From JBFJKD01 sp041600415 (GTDB lineage: Bacteria; Pseudomonadota; Gammaproteobacteria; Pseudomonadales; Porticoccaceae), in NCBI GenBank assembly GCA_041600415.1, contig JBFIKF010000003.1:310001-374000 (forward strand): a stretch of DNA of 64,000 nt. Direction: 5' to 3'. The position numbers and the translations under genes were made by a program. The notes beneath the pieces were generated by a model. That model saw nothing but the letters and a program-made list of their open reading frames with translations, made no database searches and was not told the origin of the DNA. How positions within the stretch are numbered: position 1 is the stretch's first letter; each line of letters opens with the position of its first letter. This document shows, piece after piece, positions 35,549 to 42,671 of the stretch.

Positions 35549-36022
35549 CTAAGACCGTTTCATATTGCCGATTAAATCTTCCAGCAGCGCAATCGTTTGC
35601 AGTTGCTGCCCTTCGTCAACACCCTGCAAACTCGCCCGGTAGAACCCGGCGATGGCAGGCTGAATCATTTGCCACACCTTCCCCCCGCGCGGGGTAAGGG
35701 TGATGTGGCGGGAACGCTGGTCGCGGGGGTTCACCTGCCGCGCAATATAGCCCGCCCGCTCCATGCGGCCCAGTACCCCGGTCAGATTCTGGCGGCTCAC
35801 CAGCAAATAATCGGACAGTTCATTGACGGTCATTCCCCCTTCGCAGCCATCCCGCGACAGAGCTCCCAGCACCGACCACTGCTGCGTACTGATGTCGAAT
35901 TCCTTCAGGGCCTGGGTGCCAGTACGATGAATAATATTCACCGCCTGAAACAGCCTGAAAAACAGCTTATTGCTGGTGTCGTGCTGGCTGCTATCTTGAT
36001 GGCGAGAGCTGGTATCGGGCAT
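35549..36022 (-). CDS. MarR-family regulator, probable BadR-type repressor of the alicyclic cluster
   Basis: 157-residue winged-helix protein. The DNA-binding region includes MTVNELSDYLLVSRQNLTGV (recognition helix) and the wing RQVNPRDQRSRHITLTPRG. It is divergent from the acyl-CoA dehydrogenase, with the operon promoter in the shared 242-base gap. In Rhodopseudomonas the MarR protein BadR controls the homologous badHI genes and responds to an alicyclic CoA ester; that role is inferred here from position. The start at 36022 (MPDTSSRHQD) is about six bases after AAGGA. Confidence 0.82.
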   Translation of the reverse strand: MPDTSSRHQDSSQHDTSNKLFFRLFQAVNIIHRTGTQALKEFDISTQQWSVLGALSRDGCEGGMTVNELSDYLLVSRQNLTGVLGRMERAGYIARQVNPRDQRSRHITLTPRGGKVWQMIQPAIAGFYRASLQGVDEGQQLQTIALLEDLIGNMKRS

Positions 36023-36143
36023 GGGCATCCTTAAACGGGCGCAGCTGCGCATTGCAAACAATTCAGCGCAAGCGCACTACCCCGTGTACATAATCACCAA
36101 AAACAGGGGCTTGTCGCCGTATTGTAATCGCCCAACTAAATAT

Positions 36144-36182
36144 GGCAAGGTGTTGACATAAATTGCCTGTTTTTCCTATCAT
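36144..36182 (+). promoter_or_regulatory. Promoter with overlapping inverted repeat upstream of the alicyclic operon
   Basis: A near-consensus sigma70 promoter: TTGACA at 36153-36158, 18-base spacer, TATCAT at 36177-36182. The -35 box sits inside an inverted repeat GGCAA (36144-36148) ... TTGCC (36164-36168), a plausible operator for the divergent MarR regulator since binding would block the -35 region. Confidence 0.5.
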
Positions 36183-36264
36183 GCTGTCTGCCAAATTCCT
36201 CGCCAACTAACATAGCAGCTGGTAGCCGACTCATCGCGCAGTCGACTCCACGCGGAGCACCCCC

Positions 36265-37410
36265 ATGGACTTCGGCCTCTCGCCATTGCAGCAATCGATC
36301 ATCGACAGCGCCCGTAAATTTTCCAGCGAGAAGATAGCGCCGCTCTATCAGGCCCGGGAGGGGGATCGCGCCATCGATCGCACCCTGATGGCGCAGATGG
36401 GTCAGATGGGCTTTATTGCGCCGGAAGTGCCGGAAACCCTGGGGGGCAGCGGACTCGACTTTGTGACGTCCGCGCTGATTACCGAAGCCATTGCCGAGGG
36501 CGATCTCAATGTCGCCTACTGCCAGATCATGTCGTCCCTGGTGGCCGACTGCATCGTCCAGTTTGCGCAACCCGAAGCGCAGGAAGAATTTGTCCCCGCC
36601 ATGTGTGCCGGGCAAATGCTGGGCTCTCTCGGGCTGACCGAACCCCGCGGCGGCTCGGATGCGGCCAATCTGGTGGTCAAAGCCGTAAAAGAGGGGGATC
36701 ACTACGTTCTCAATGGGGAAAAAACCTCCATTTCTCTCGCCGACCAGGCGGACTTCAGTTTGTTATTTGCCCGCACCGGCACGGCGGAACAAAAAGCCCA
36801 CGGGGTCACCGCGTTTCTGGTGGACCTGCGGGCCGAAGGGCTGACCCGCACCCGTTTTGAAGATGTCGGCGAAAAAGTCGTCGGCCGCGGCTCCCTGTTT
36901 CTGGACAATGTCCGCGTGCACGAAAAATACCGCGTGGGGGATGAAGGCAAGGGCTTTATTCAGGTGATGCACGGCTTTGACTTCAGCCGCGCGTTGATTG
37001 GTCTGCAATGCCTGGCCCTGGCCCGCAAATGCCTCGACGAAACCTGGCAGTATGTCACCGAGCGCAGGGCCTTCGGCAAACCCCTGGCCGCCAATCAGGG
37101 GGTCACCTTTCCCCTCGCCGAGCTGGAAACGTTCTGGGAGGGCGCGCGTCTGGTGTGCCTGAAGGCCATCTGGTTAAAAGCCAACAAGCAACCCCACACC
37201 AAAGAAGCGGCCATGGCCAAGTGGTGGGCCCCCAAGCTGGCGTTTGATATCGCCCACCAATGTTTGTTGCTACACGGTCACGGGGGCTACAGCAACGAAC
37301 TACCCTTTGAACAGCGTCTACGGGATGTACTCGGCCTGCAAATTGGCGATGGCACCGCACAGATTATGAAAATGATTATCGGCCGCCAGTTCGTGGGCAA
37401 ATTTGACTAA
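36265..37410 (+). CDS. Acyl-CoA dehydrogenase, probable cyclohexanecarboxyl-CoA dehydrogenase (AliB-like)
   Basis: 381-residue acyl-CoA dehydrogenase. The substrate/FAD motif is LGLTEPRGGSDAANL, with an atypical follow-up SISLADQADFSLLF. The C-terminal catalytic segment reads LQIGDGTAQIMKMIIGR: where most family members have a glutamate base (EGT), this one has Asp. From memory, dehydrogenases acting on cyclohexane or cyclohexene carboxyl-CoA use an Asp base, which suits the neighbourhood of badI and badH. First gene of the operon, with GGAG seven bases before the ATG. A dehydrogenase for a branched or other cyclic acyl-CoA cannot be excluded. Confidence 0.8.
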   Translation: MDFGLSPLQQSIIDSARKFSSEKIAPLYQAREGDRAIDRTLMAQMGQMGFIAPEVPETLGGSGLDFVTSALITEAIAEGDLNVAYCQIMSSLVADCIVQFAQPEAQEEFVPAMCAGQMLGSLGLTEPRGGSDAANLVVKAVKEGDHYVLNGEKTSISLADQADFSLLFARTGTAEQKAHGVTAFLVDLRAEGLTRTRFEDVGEKVVGRGSLFLDNVRVHEKYRVGDEGKGFIQVMHGFDFSRALIGLQCLALARKCLDETWQYVTERRAFGKPLAANQGVTFPLAELETFWEGARLVCLKAIWLKANKQPHTKEAAMAKWWAPKLAFDIAHQCLLLHGHGGYSNELPFEQRLRDVLGLQIGDGTAQIMKMIIGRQFVGKFD

Positions 37411-37480
37411 CTGACCAACGTAATACCTGACAGCGCTGCGCCGACTATCCGCATCCAGAACCACACACAGGAGCCTGCCG

Positions 37481-38260
37481 ATGAGTGATTCACCCGTACT
37501 GATCAGTGTCGAAAATGGCGTGGGCGTGTTTACCATTAATCGCCCCGACAAATTTAACTGCCTGTCCATGGCGGTACACGCCGAGCTGGGAAAAGCCATC
37601 GACCGCTTTGAAAGCGATGACGCCGTGCGCTGCATTCTCATTCGTACGGAAGGCAAAAACTTCTGCACCGGCGCGGATCTGGAGGAGGTGACCGGGCTGC
37701 GCGACTCTCTGGAAAAACTTCAGGGATTTATTACCATCGGACACCGCGCCCTGCGCCGCCTCGAAACCAGCCCCCTGCCGGTTGTCGCCGCGGTACAGGG
37801 ACTGGCGCTGGCGGGCGGCCTCGAATTAATGCTTGCGGCCGATGTGGTCTTCGCCGCCAGCACGGCGCGGCTGGGGGATCAGCACTCCCATTTTGGTCTG
37901 GTACCCGGCTGGGGCGGTAGCCAGCGCCTGCCCAAACTGATCGGTCGCCGCCAGGCCCTCGACCTGATGTTCAGCGCCCGCTGGCTCACCGCCCAGGAAG
38001 CCCTGGGCATGGGGCTGGTGAATTACGTGGTGGCCGATGACGAACTATCCACCGCGGCGCGGGATTACTGCGAAAAACTCGCGAAGAAAAGCCGCTCCGG
38101 GCTGGCGTTAATGAAACAACTAACTGACCGGGGTCTCGATATGACCCTCGACCAGGCCTTGCAACTGGAGATCGACCTCGCCGCCCCCGCCCTGCAGGAT
38201 GCGGATGTCAGCGAAGGACTGGACGCGTTTATCAATAAGCGCTCGCCCGATTTTCGCTAA
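37481..38260 (+). CDS. Crotonase-family protein (enoyl-CoA hydratase/isomerase-like) of the alicyclic operon
   Basis: 259-residue crotonase-fold enzyme. The CoA/oxyanion elements NFCTGADL and LALAGGLELMLAADVV are present, so the first catalytic glutamate (Glu144 of rat hydratase) is kept. The second glutamate position, normally in FGQPEI, reads LGDQHSHFG and is His here, so simple hydration by the two-Glu mechanism is doubtful. By position it would be the cyclohex-1-ene-1-carboxyl-CoA hydratase (BadK role), but the altered site leaves isomerase, dehalogenase-like or other chemistry open. AGGAG precedes the ATG by seven bases. Confidence 0.8.
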   Translation: MSDSPVLISVENGVGVFTINRPDKFNCLSMAVHAELGKAIDRFESDDAVRCILIRTEGKNFCTGADLEEVTGLRDSLEKLQGFITIGHRALRRLETSPLPVVAAVQGLALAGGLELMLAADVVFAASTARLGDQHSHFGLVPGWGGSQRLPKLIGRRQALDLMFSARWLTAQEALGMGLVNYVVADDELSTAARDYCEKLAKKSRSGLALMKQLTDRGLDMTLDQALQLEIDLAAPALQDADVSEGLDAFINKRSPDFR

Positions 38261-38303
38261 GTTGCGCCGCCCCGTTCGCCAGCGGCGCGATATCACTAAC
38301 ACC

Positions 38304-38328
38304 GCGCAACGCACCGTTGCGCTTTTTT
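38304..38328 (+). terminator. Intrinsic terminator inside the alicyclic operon
   Basis: Perfect 8-bp stem GCGCAACG (38304-38311) / CGTTGCGC (38315-38322) with loop CAC, followed directly by TTTTTT (38323-38328). It lies after the crotonase stop and 20 bases before the badI ATG, all on the same strand, so it should lower or gate expression of badI-badH relative to the first two genes. Confidence 0.8.
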
Positions 38329-38348
38329 AAACGCCATGGGAGACAGCA

Positions 38349-39131
38349 ATGGACTATCAGGACATTCTCTACGAAGTAAAGGGCGCCACCGCCTACATCA
38401 CCATTAACCGCCCGGAAAAATACAACGCGTTTCGCGGCATCACCTGCGAAGAGCTGATTCACGCCTTTCAAAAAGCCGGGTGGAGTAAGGACATCGCGTG
38501 CATCGTGCTGGCGGGCGCCGGCGACAAGGCGTTCTGCACCGGCGGCGACCAGTCCGCCCACGACGGGCAGTACGACGGGCGCGGCACTATCGGCCTGCCG
38601 GTTGAAGAGTTGCACACCATTATTCGAGACGTACCCAAGCCGGTAATCGCCAAAGTACAGGGCTACGCCATTGGCGGCGGCAACGTGCTGGCGCTGATCT
38701 GCGACCTGACCATCGCCGGGAAAAGCGCCATCTTCGGCCAGGTGGGACCGAAAATGGGTTCCGTCGACCCCGGTTTTGGCACTGCTCTGCTGGCGCAAAT
38801 CGTCGGCGAAAAGAAAGCGCGGGAAATCTGGTACCTGTGCCAGCGCTACAGCGCCGACGAAGCACTGCAGATGGGCATGATCAACAAAGTTGTTGCCGAT
38901 GACGAACTCGACAGCGCCGTGGCAGCCTGGGCCGAGGAAATCGGCGAGCGCAGCCCCACCGCCATCGCCATTGCCAAACGCTCTTTCGTCGCCGCCAACG
39001 AATACATTCGCGGCATCGCCAGCATGGGCCTGCAGGCGCTCAAGCTGTACTATGATACGGACGAGTCCAAAGAAGGCGTTAAAGCGTTGCAGGAAAAACG
39101 CAAACCCGAATTTCGCAAATACGTTAAATAA
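38349..39131 (+). CDS. badI: 2-ketocyclohexanecarboxyl-CoA hydrolase
   Basis: 260-residue crotonase-family ring-cleaving enzyme that opens 2-ketocyclohexane-1-carboxyl-CoA to pimelyl-CoA. It closely follows the R. palustris BadI sequence as I remember it, with blocks NAFRG, AFCTGGDQS, DGRGTIGLPVEELHT, IFGQVGPKMGSVDPG, the active-site tyrosine stretch LKLYYDTDESKEGVKALQ and the end KRKPEFRKY. It is the same length. The related enzyme MenB shares parts of these motifs, but the DGRGT and GSVDPG features and the badH neighbour point to BadI. Confidence 0.92.
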   Translation: MDYQDILYEVKGATAYITINRPEKYNAFRGITCEELIHAFQKAGWSKDIACIVLAGAGDKAFCTGGDQSAHDGQYDGRGTIGLPVEELHTIIRDVPKPVIAKVQGYAIGGGNVLALICDLTIAGKSAIFGQVGPKMGSVDPGFGTALLAQIVGEKKAREIWYLCQRYSADEALQMGMINKVVADDELDSAVAAWAEEIGERSPTAIAIAKRSFVAANEYIRGIASMGLQALKLYYDTDESKEGVKALQEKRKPEFRKYVK

Positions 39132-39173
39132 GCGCGATAAAAATTCATCACCTTATGTTCTGGAGCAAATAGC

Positions 39174-39971
39174 ATGGATCTCGAGTTAAAAGGCAAATCC
39201 GTTATCGTCACTGGCGGCGCGTCCAATATCGGTCGCGCCATCGTTTTACAGTTTGCGCGGGAAGGCGCCAACATCACCATCGCCGATCTGGACACCGAAT
39301 CCGGTGAGCGGGTCGCCGCGACCGCCAAAGAATTGGGCGCCAGCGATGCCCAGGTGATAAAAACCGATGTGACCGATCTCGCCAGCGTCGAGAATCTGTT
39401 CGCCAGGGCGGTGGCAAAATACGGTGGCGTCGATGCGCTGGTGAACAATGTCGGCTGGGACAAACTGATGTTTTTCACCGAAACCACCCCCGAGCTGTGG
39501 CAAAAACTCATCGCCATCAACTACGTCGGCGTACTGAACTGCACCAAAACCGCCCTTGCCCAGATGATTCCCAACGGCGGCGGTTCCATCGTTTCCATCA
39601 GCTCCGACGCCAGCCGCCAGGGCGAACCCCGCGAGGCGGTGTACGGTGGCCTGAAGGCGGCCACCAACAGCTTTATGAAAACCATCGCCAAAGAAAATGG
39701 GCGCTTTAATGTGCGCTGCAACTGTGTGTGTCCCGGCGTCACCGTTCCGGAAACCGCCGAGGAAACCGGCGCCAACAGCATGTGGGTGAACAAGGATTCC
39801 ATGTTCACCGAAGATCAGTTTGCCGCCATTGCCAAATCCCTGCCACTAAAACGGGTCGGCAAACCCGCCGACGTGGCCAACGCGGTGGTATTTTTGTCCT
39901 CGCAAAAAGTCGCCAGCTACATCACCGGCCAGGTGCTGAGCGCCAGCGGCGGCTACAGCATGATCGGCTAA
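39174..39971 (+). CDS. badH: 2-hydroxycyclohexanecarboxyl-CoA dehydrogenase (BadH-like SDR)
   Basis: 265-residue short-chain dehydrogenase. NAD-binding motif TGGASNIGRA, active-site serine in SISSDASRQG, catalytic YGGLK (YxxxK), and NNVGWD in place of the usual NNAG, a variant I recall from BadH. It should oxidise 2-hydroxycyclohexane-1-carboxyl-CoA to the 2-keto compound used by BadI. It follows badI by 42 bases with GGAG before the ATG and closes the operon; a GC-rich hairpin follows. Confidence 0.85.
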   Translation: MDLELKGKSVIVTGGASNIGRAIVLQFAREGANITIADLDTESGERVAATAKELGASDAQVIKTDVTDLASVENLFARAVAKYGGVDALVNNVGWDKLMFFTETTPELWQKLIAINYVGVLNCTKTALAQMIPNGGGSIVSISSDASRQGEPREAVYGGLKAATNSFMKTIAKENGRFNVRCNCVCPGVTVPETAEETGANSMWVNKDSMFTEDQFAAIAKSLPLKRVGKPADVANAVVFLSSQKVASYITGQVLSASGGYSMIG

Positions 39972-39990
39972 GTCCGCACTCCATCGATAG

Positions 39991-40012
39991 GCCCGCCGCG
40001 CCCGCGGCGGGC
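39991..40012 (+). terminator. GC hairpin after badH (no T-run)
   Basis: Perfect 9-bp stem GCCCGCCGC/GCGGCGGGC with 4-base loop, 20 bases after the badH stop. There is no T-run, so it may stabilise the mRNA 3' end or act with Rho rather than as a classical terminator. Confidence 0.5.
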
Positions 40013-40255
40013 TATTGATGCCCTTGCCTTTCCTGGCATTAAGTTCACCGGAAAATAAATCTGTTTCCGTTGCCCTCCCCTGACCGTTGCTCATCGCGAT
40101 CCCACTAAGCCAACAAAATGCGGCCATAGACAGTTCATCTAAATTTGCTGGGTGGTCTCATCAGTGCGTTCATTTGGACCCCCGACAAACCCCACACTTT
40201 ATTCTTATATATTTCAGAACGTTACGTAATTATCCGCGATGCGCCTGTTGGCAAC

Positions 40256-40479
40256 ATATATCGCACGTGCGCATATAAGTGCAAAAACGCTAGATAACTG
40301 CGCACGCGCGTCATATCTTGAGAGGGTTCGCCACCCTATTGCTTTTTCCTTTTAAATCAGCGTATTGTGGCGCGAATAATGAATCAATCAGGGAATGATA
40401 TGTCGCACCTGCACTTTTTTGTCCAAATACGGGTACATCATGCACACCTGCACGCTTTCCGCACATATATCTCACGTGG
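40256..40479. repeat. Three dispersed copies of a 15-bp motif
   Basis: ATATATCGCACGTGC (40256-40270), ATATGTCGCACCTGC (40398-40412) and ATATATCTCACGTGG (40465-40479), all in the same orientation, in the region upstream of the cassette gene. They may be regulator sites or remnants of duplicated foreign DNA. Confidence 0.6.
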
Positions 40480-40491
40480 CGTTCAATAATA

Positions 40492-40498
40492 GTTAGAT
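40492..40498 (+). other. Integron core (recombination) site at the 5' end of the cassette
   Basis: GTTAGAT fits the GTTRRRY core consensus and is the exact reverse complement of the R'' box ATCTAAC of the attC site at 40943, as expected for the two ends of one circularisable cassette. No complete attC or attI was seen immediately upstream, so the cassette may sit at a secondary site. Confidence 0.65.
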
Positions 40499-40504
40499 TT
40501 CAAT

Positions 40505-40948
40505 ATGGACATATTCGAATCAATCACATTTGCAATTGCAGTTCTCGGCGCCACACTTGGTGTGGTTAATACATGGGTTGGGTTGTCAAAAGAGAAAGTC
40601 AAACTTGTGGTCACACCGAAACACGCAATCCCTGTTGGAGGCGCCCCTGAGCATCTTACGTTCTGTATTGAGGTGGTAAACCTTAGTGCATTTCCGGTCA
40701 CGGTGTCAGAAGTTGGAATTTACTATAGCGGCACAGATAAACGGTCGGTTATTCCTAATCCTGTTACATCAGATGGTGGGCCTTTTCCCAGGCGTTTGGA
40801 GCCGCGTTCAGGGGTGAGTCTGTATTCAGAGAGGCCACGTTCAGTCATTGATGGAAACAAAATGAAATGTGTGTTCGCAAAAACAGATTGCGGTGTGGTT
40901 CGTAAAGGTAATAGTCCAGCATTTAAACAGATGGCTAATGAAATCTAA
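40505..40948 (+). CDS. Integron cassette protein of unknown function
   Basis: 147-residue protein. Residues 5-27 are a probable membrane anchor (ITFAIAVLGATLGVVNTWVG); the rest looks like a beta-rich domain (KVKLVVTPKHAIPVGG, FCIEVVNLSAFPVTVSEVGI) with a cysteine pair near the end. I recall similar short-anchor proteins in integron arrays of marine bacteria but no function. The coding sequence is AT-richer than its neighbours. Its TAA stop lies inside the R'' box of the attC site, a hallmark of cassette genes, and its ATG is only seven bases from the 5' core site. Confidence 0.75.
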   Translation: MDIFESITFAIAVLGATLGVVNTWVGLSKEKVKLVVTPKHAIPVGGAPEHLTFCIEVVNLSAFPVTVSEVGIYYSGTDKRSVIPNPVTSDGGPFPRRLEPRSGVSLYSERPRSVIDGNKMKCVFAKTDCGVVRKGNSPAFKQMANEI

Positions 40949-41020
40949 CAATTGCATCAAATCGTTCGCTATCGCTCACTGGGACGCGCAAAAAACGCGC
41001 GCCCTTTATGCAAAACGTTA
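40943..41020 (+). other. Integron attC recombination site
   Basis: R'' box ATCTAAC (40943-40949) and R' box GTTA (41017-41020) pair as TAAC/GTTA; inside them TTGCAT and AAA (L'') pair with TTT and ATGCAA (L'), with one extrahelical C on the first arm and an unpaired spacer between the boxes. The centre folds into GGG-CGCG/CGCG-CCC hairpin arms with a 6-base loop. This is the single-strand structure recognised by integron integrases. Strand exchange would occur between G41017 and T41018. Confidence 0.85.
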
Positions 41021-41029
41021 CAAATCACT

Positions 41030-41221
41030 ATGAAAATAGCGCCAGCATTACTATTTCTTATTTTTCCATTTCTTGCCGTAGCTAATGAAGACGGCCTAAA
41101 ACAGATTGCCGATGCCGCCGAATCAAGATCAATTGGGTCAGACGCCATTGATTTCGGCCCACCAACACCCCTGCCCTTCTCGGCATTAACTGCACGCCAG
41201 AATTTATCCGCCCGTTTTTAA
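41030..41221 (+). CDS. Small secreted protein, probable start of a second cassette
   Basis: 63-residue protein: signal peptide MKIAPALLFLIFPFLAVA, then a short hydrophilic mature part (NEDGLKQIADAAESRS ...). Its ATG is 10 bases after the cassette boundary, the usual spacing in cassettes, but no second attC follows; the gene ends overlapping the MFS stop by four bases, so the cassette was probably truncated and its 3' end may now be host sequence. Unknown function. Confidence 0.5.
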   Translation: MKIAPALLFLIFPFLAVANEDGLKQIADAAESRSIGSDAIDFGPPTPLPFSALTARQNLSARF

Positions 41222-42429
41222 GGCTCGGACTGCGTTAGTGCAACCCGCAGCGCGCGGCTTTGGGAACGCCACCAGACCAGGACCGCCAGCGCCAGTAACG
41301 CGAGCATGGGCAGGGTGACAAACAACATGGTCTGCCAGCCAAACTGCACCACCAGCCAGCCCGCACTCATCGCGCCGATGGCCTGAATACCAAATATGGT
41401 GACGTCGTTGGCGGCCTGGACGCGAAATTTTTCAGCGGGGCCATAACTTTCTGGCAGCAGCGTGGTGCCGCCGATAAACAGAAAATTCCAGCCCACCCCG
41501 AGCAACACCAGACCAATCCAGTAATCCGCAAAACCCACGGGGGTGAACACCACCGCGACCACCGCGAGGTAGGCGAGTATTCCGGTGGCAATCAGGCCGC
41601 GCGTGCCAAGATGACGGATCAGCCAGGGCGTGATAAACGAGGGGATAAACATGGCTGCCACATGGCTTTGAATCACCCATTTGGTGTCTTCCAGCGCGTG
41701 CCCATTCACCACATGCATATGCAGCGGCGTGGCGGTCATAATCAGGCTCATGACCGCAAAGCCCACTATCCCGGCGCCCATTGCCGCCCACAACACCGGT
41801 TGTTTGAACAGCACGCGCAGCGGCCGGCCGCCGCCGACCCGCTCCTCGGCCACGGTGGCGGGTTCCTGAAAACGCAGTAGCAACGCTGCCGTGAGGGCCG
41901 TCACTATTAGCAACAGTACAAATGAACCCTGAAAAGGCACGGCGAACCATGCCTGGCCCCGTGCGGCCAACTCGGGACCGAGAAATGCGGCGACAATGCC
42001 ACCCATCAAAACCCTCGAGGCGGCGCTGGCCATGCGGGTTGTATCGACACTCTCCATGGCCGCAAACCGGTATTGCTGCCCCGCCGCAAGACCGATACCG
42101 AGCACGACCAGGGACAGCAGGTAGAGTGGGAAATTCGCGTATTGCAGGGCCACCATGCCGAGCACGCAACCCCCACAGGCCAACAGCATGCAGGTGATGA
42201 ACACCGATTTACGCCCGAAGCGACGCATCGAAAGAACGACCGGCAACATGGCGCCAGCGGAGCCCAGCATAAATACCGCCACCGGCACCGTGGCGTAGGC
42301 GGGGTCCGGCGCCAGATGGGCGCCGATAATGCTGCCGACAAACACCACGAAGGAAGGAATGGACATGCTCAGCGCCTGACAGACCGTCAGCAGCCAGACA
42401 TTTTTGGCGGTATCTACTGTTTTCAACAC
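41218..42429 (-). CDS. MFS transporter
   Basis: 403-residue, twelve-segment major facilitator protein. The first cytoplasmic loop reads MRRFGRKSVF, the conserved MFS loop. The order of helices and the GWNFLFIGGTTLLPESYGPAEK stretch resemble a group of uncharacterised riboflavin/drug-like MFS proteins in gammaproteobacteria. Substrate unknown. Start is a GTG at 42429 six bases after GGGGAT, with 11-bp repeats just upstream. It converges on the cassette ORF with a 4-base overlap. Confidence 0.82.
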   Translation of the reverse strand: MLKTVDTAKNVWLLTVCQALSMSIPSFVVFVGSIIGAHLAPDPAYATVPVAVFMLGSAGAMLPVVLSMRRFGRKSVFITCMLLACGGCVLGMVALQYANFPLYLLSLVVLGIGLAAGQQYRFAAMESVDTTRMASAASRVLMGGIVAAFLGPELAARGQAWFAVPFQGSFVLLLIVTALTAALLLRFQEPATVAEERVGGGRPLRVLFKQPVLWAAMGAGIVGFAVMSLIMTATPLHMHVVNGHALEDTKWVIQSHVAAMFIPSFITPWLIRHLGTRGLIATGILAYLAVVAVVFTPVGFADYWIGLVLLGVGWNFLFIGGTTLLPESYGPAEKFRVQAANDVTIFGIQAIGAMSAGWLVVQFGWQTMLFVTLPMLALLALAVLVWWRSQSRALRVALTQSEP

Positions 42430-42450
42430 TTTTATCCCCGGTGCTCACTC

Positions 42451-42481
42451 GTTACTTACTTGTTACTTACCCGTACTTACC
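42451..42481. repeat. 11-bp tandem repeats upstream of the MFS gene
   Basis: GTTACTTACTT, GTTACTTACCC and GTACTTACC follow one another (42451-42461, 42462-42472, 42473-42481), giving a regular GTAAGTA motif on the MFS coding strand 22-52 bases upstream of the start codon. The 11-bp phase places the copies on one face of the helix. Confidence 0.7.
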
Positions 42482-42671
42482 TGGCTTAACCGCAGTCCAC
42501 TCCTCGCTCAGCGGCGGTGGCAATTATGCGCACATGGCGCTGTCCGATCCGCGTTTGCGATGGGATGGCCGGGTGGGTTACCGACACTCTTTAATTTGCC
42601 GCTCTTTATCGCTTTTTGGCATTTCCCAAGACACCGGATTGACACGGTGTTCACAAGTGACGCCCCGGTGG

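Larger units (their letters stand above)
39972..40504. other. Gene-free AT-richer region before the integron cassette
   Basis: About 530 bases with base composition clearly richer in A and T than the flanking genes and no convincing reading frame. It holds the badH hairpin, one copy of a 43-bp degenerate repeat (40021-40063), three copies of a 15-bp motif ATATRTCKCACSTGS, and ends in the integron core site GTTAGAT at 40492-40498. Confidence 0.7.
40021..41209. repeat. 43-bp imperfect direct repeat flanking the cassette
   Basis: Copies at 40021-40063 and 41167-41209 share 30 of 43 positions without gaps, with a common core GGCATTAA. They bracket the integron cassette and the partial second cassette. 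The nature of the element is unknown; it may be a dispersed repeat of this genome. Confidence 0.5.

Noticed and set aside
40087..40278. 63-residue open frame in the AT-rich spacer
   Set aside because: No ribosome site, no recognisable domain, Cys/His-rich random composition, and it overlaps a repeated motif.
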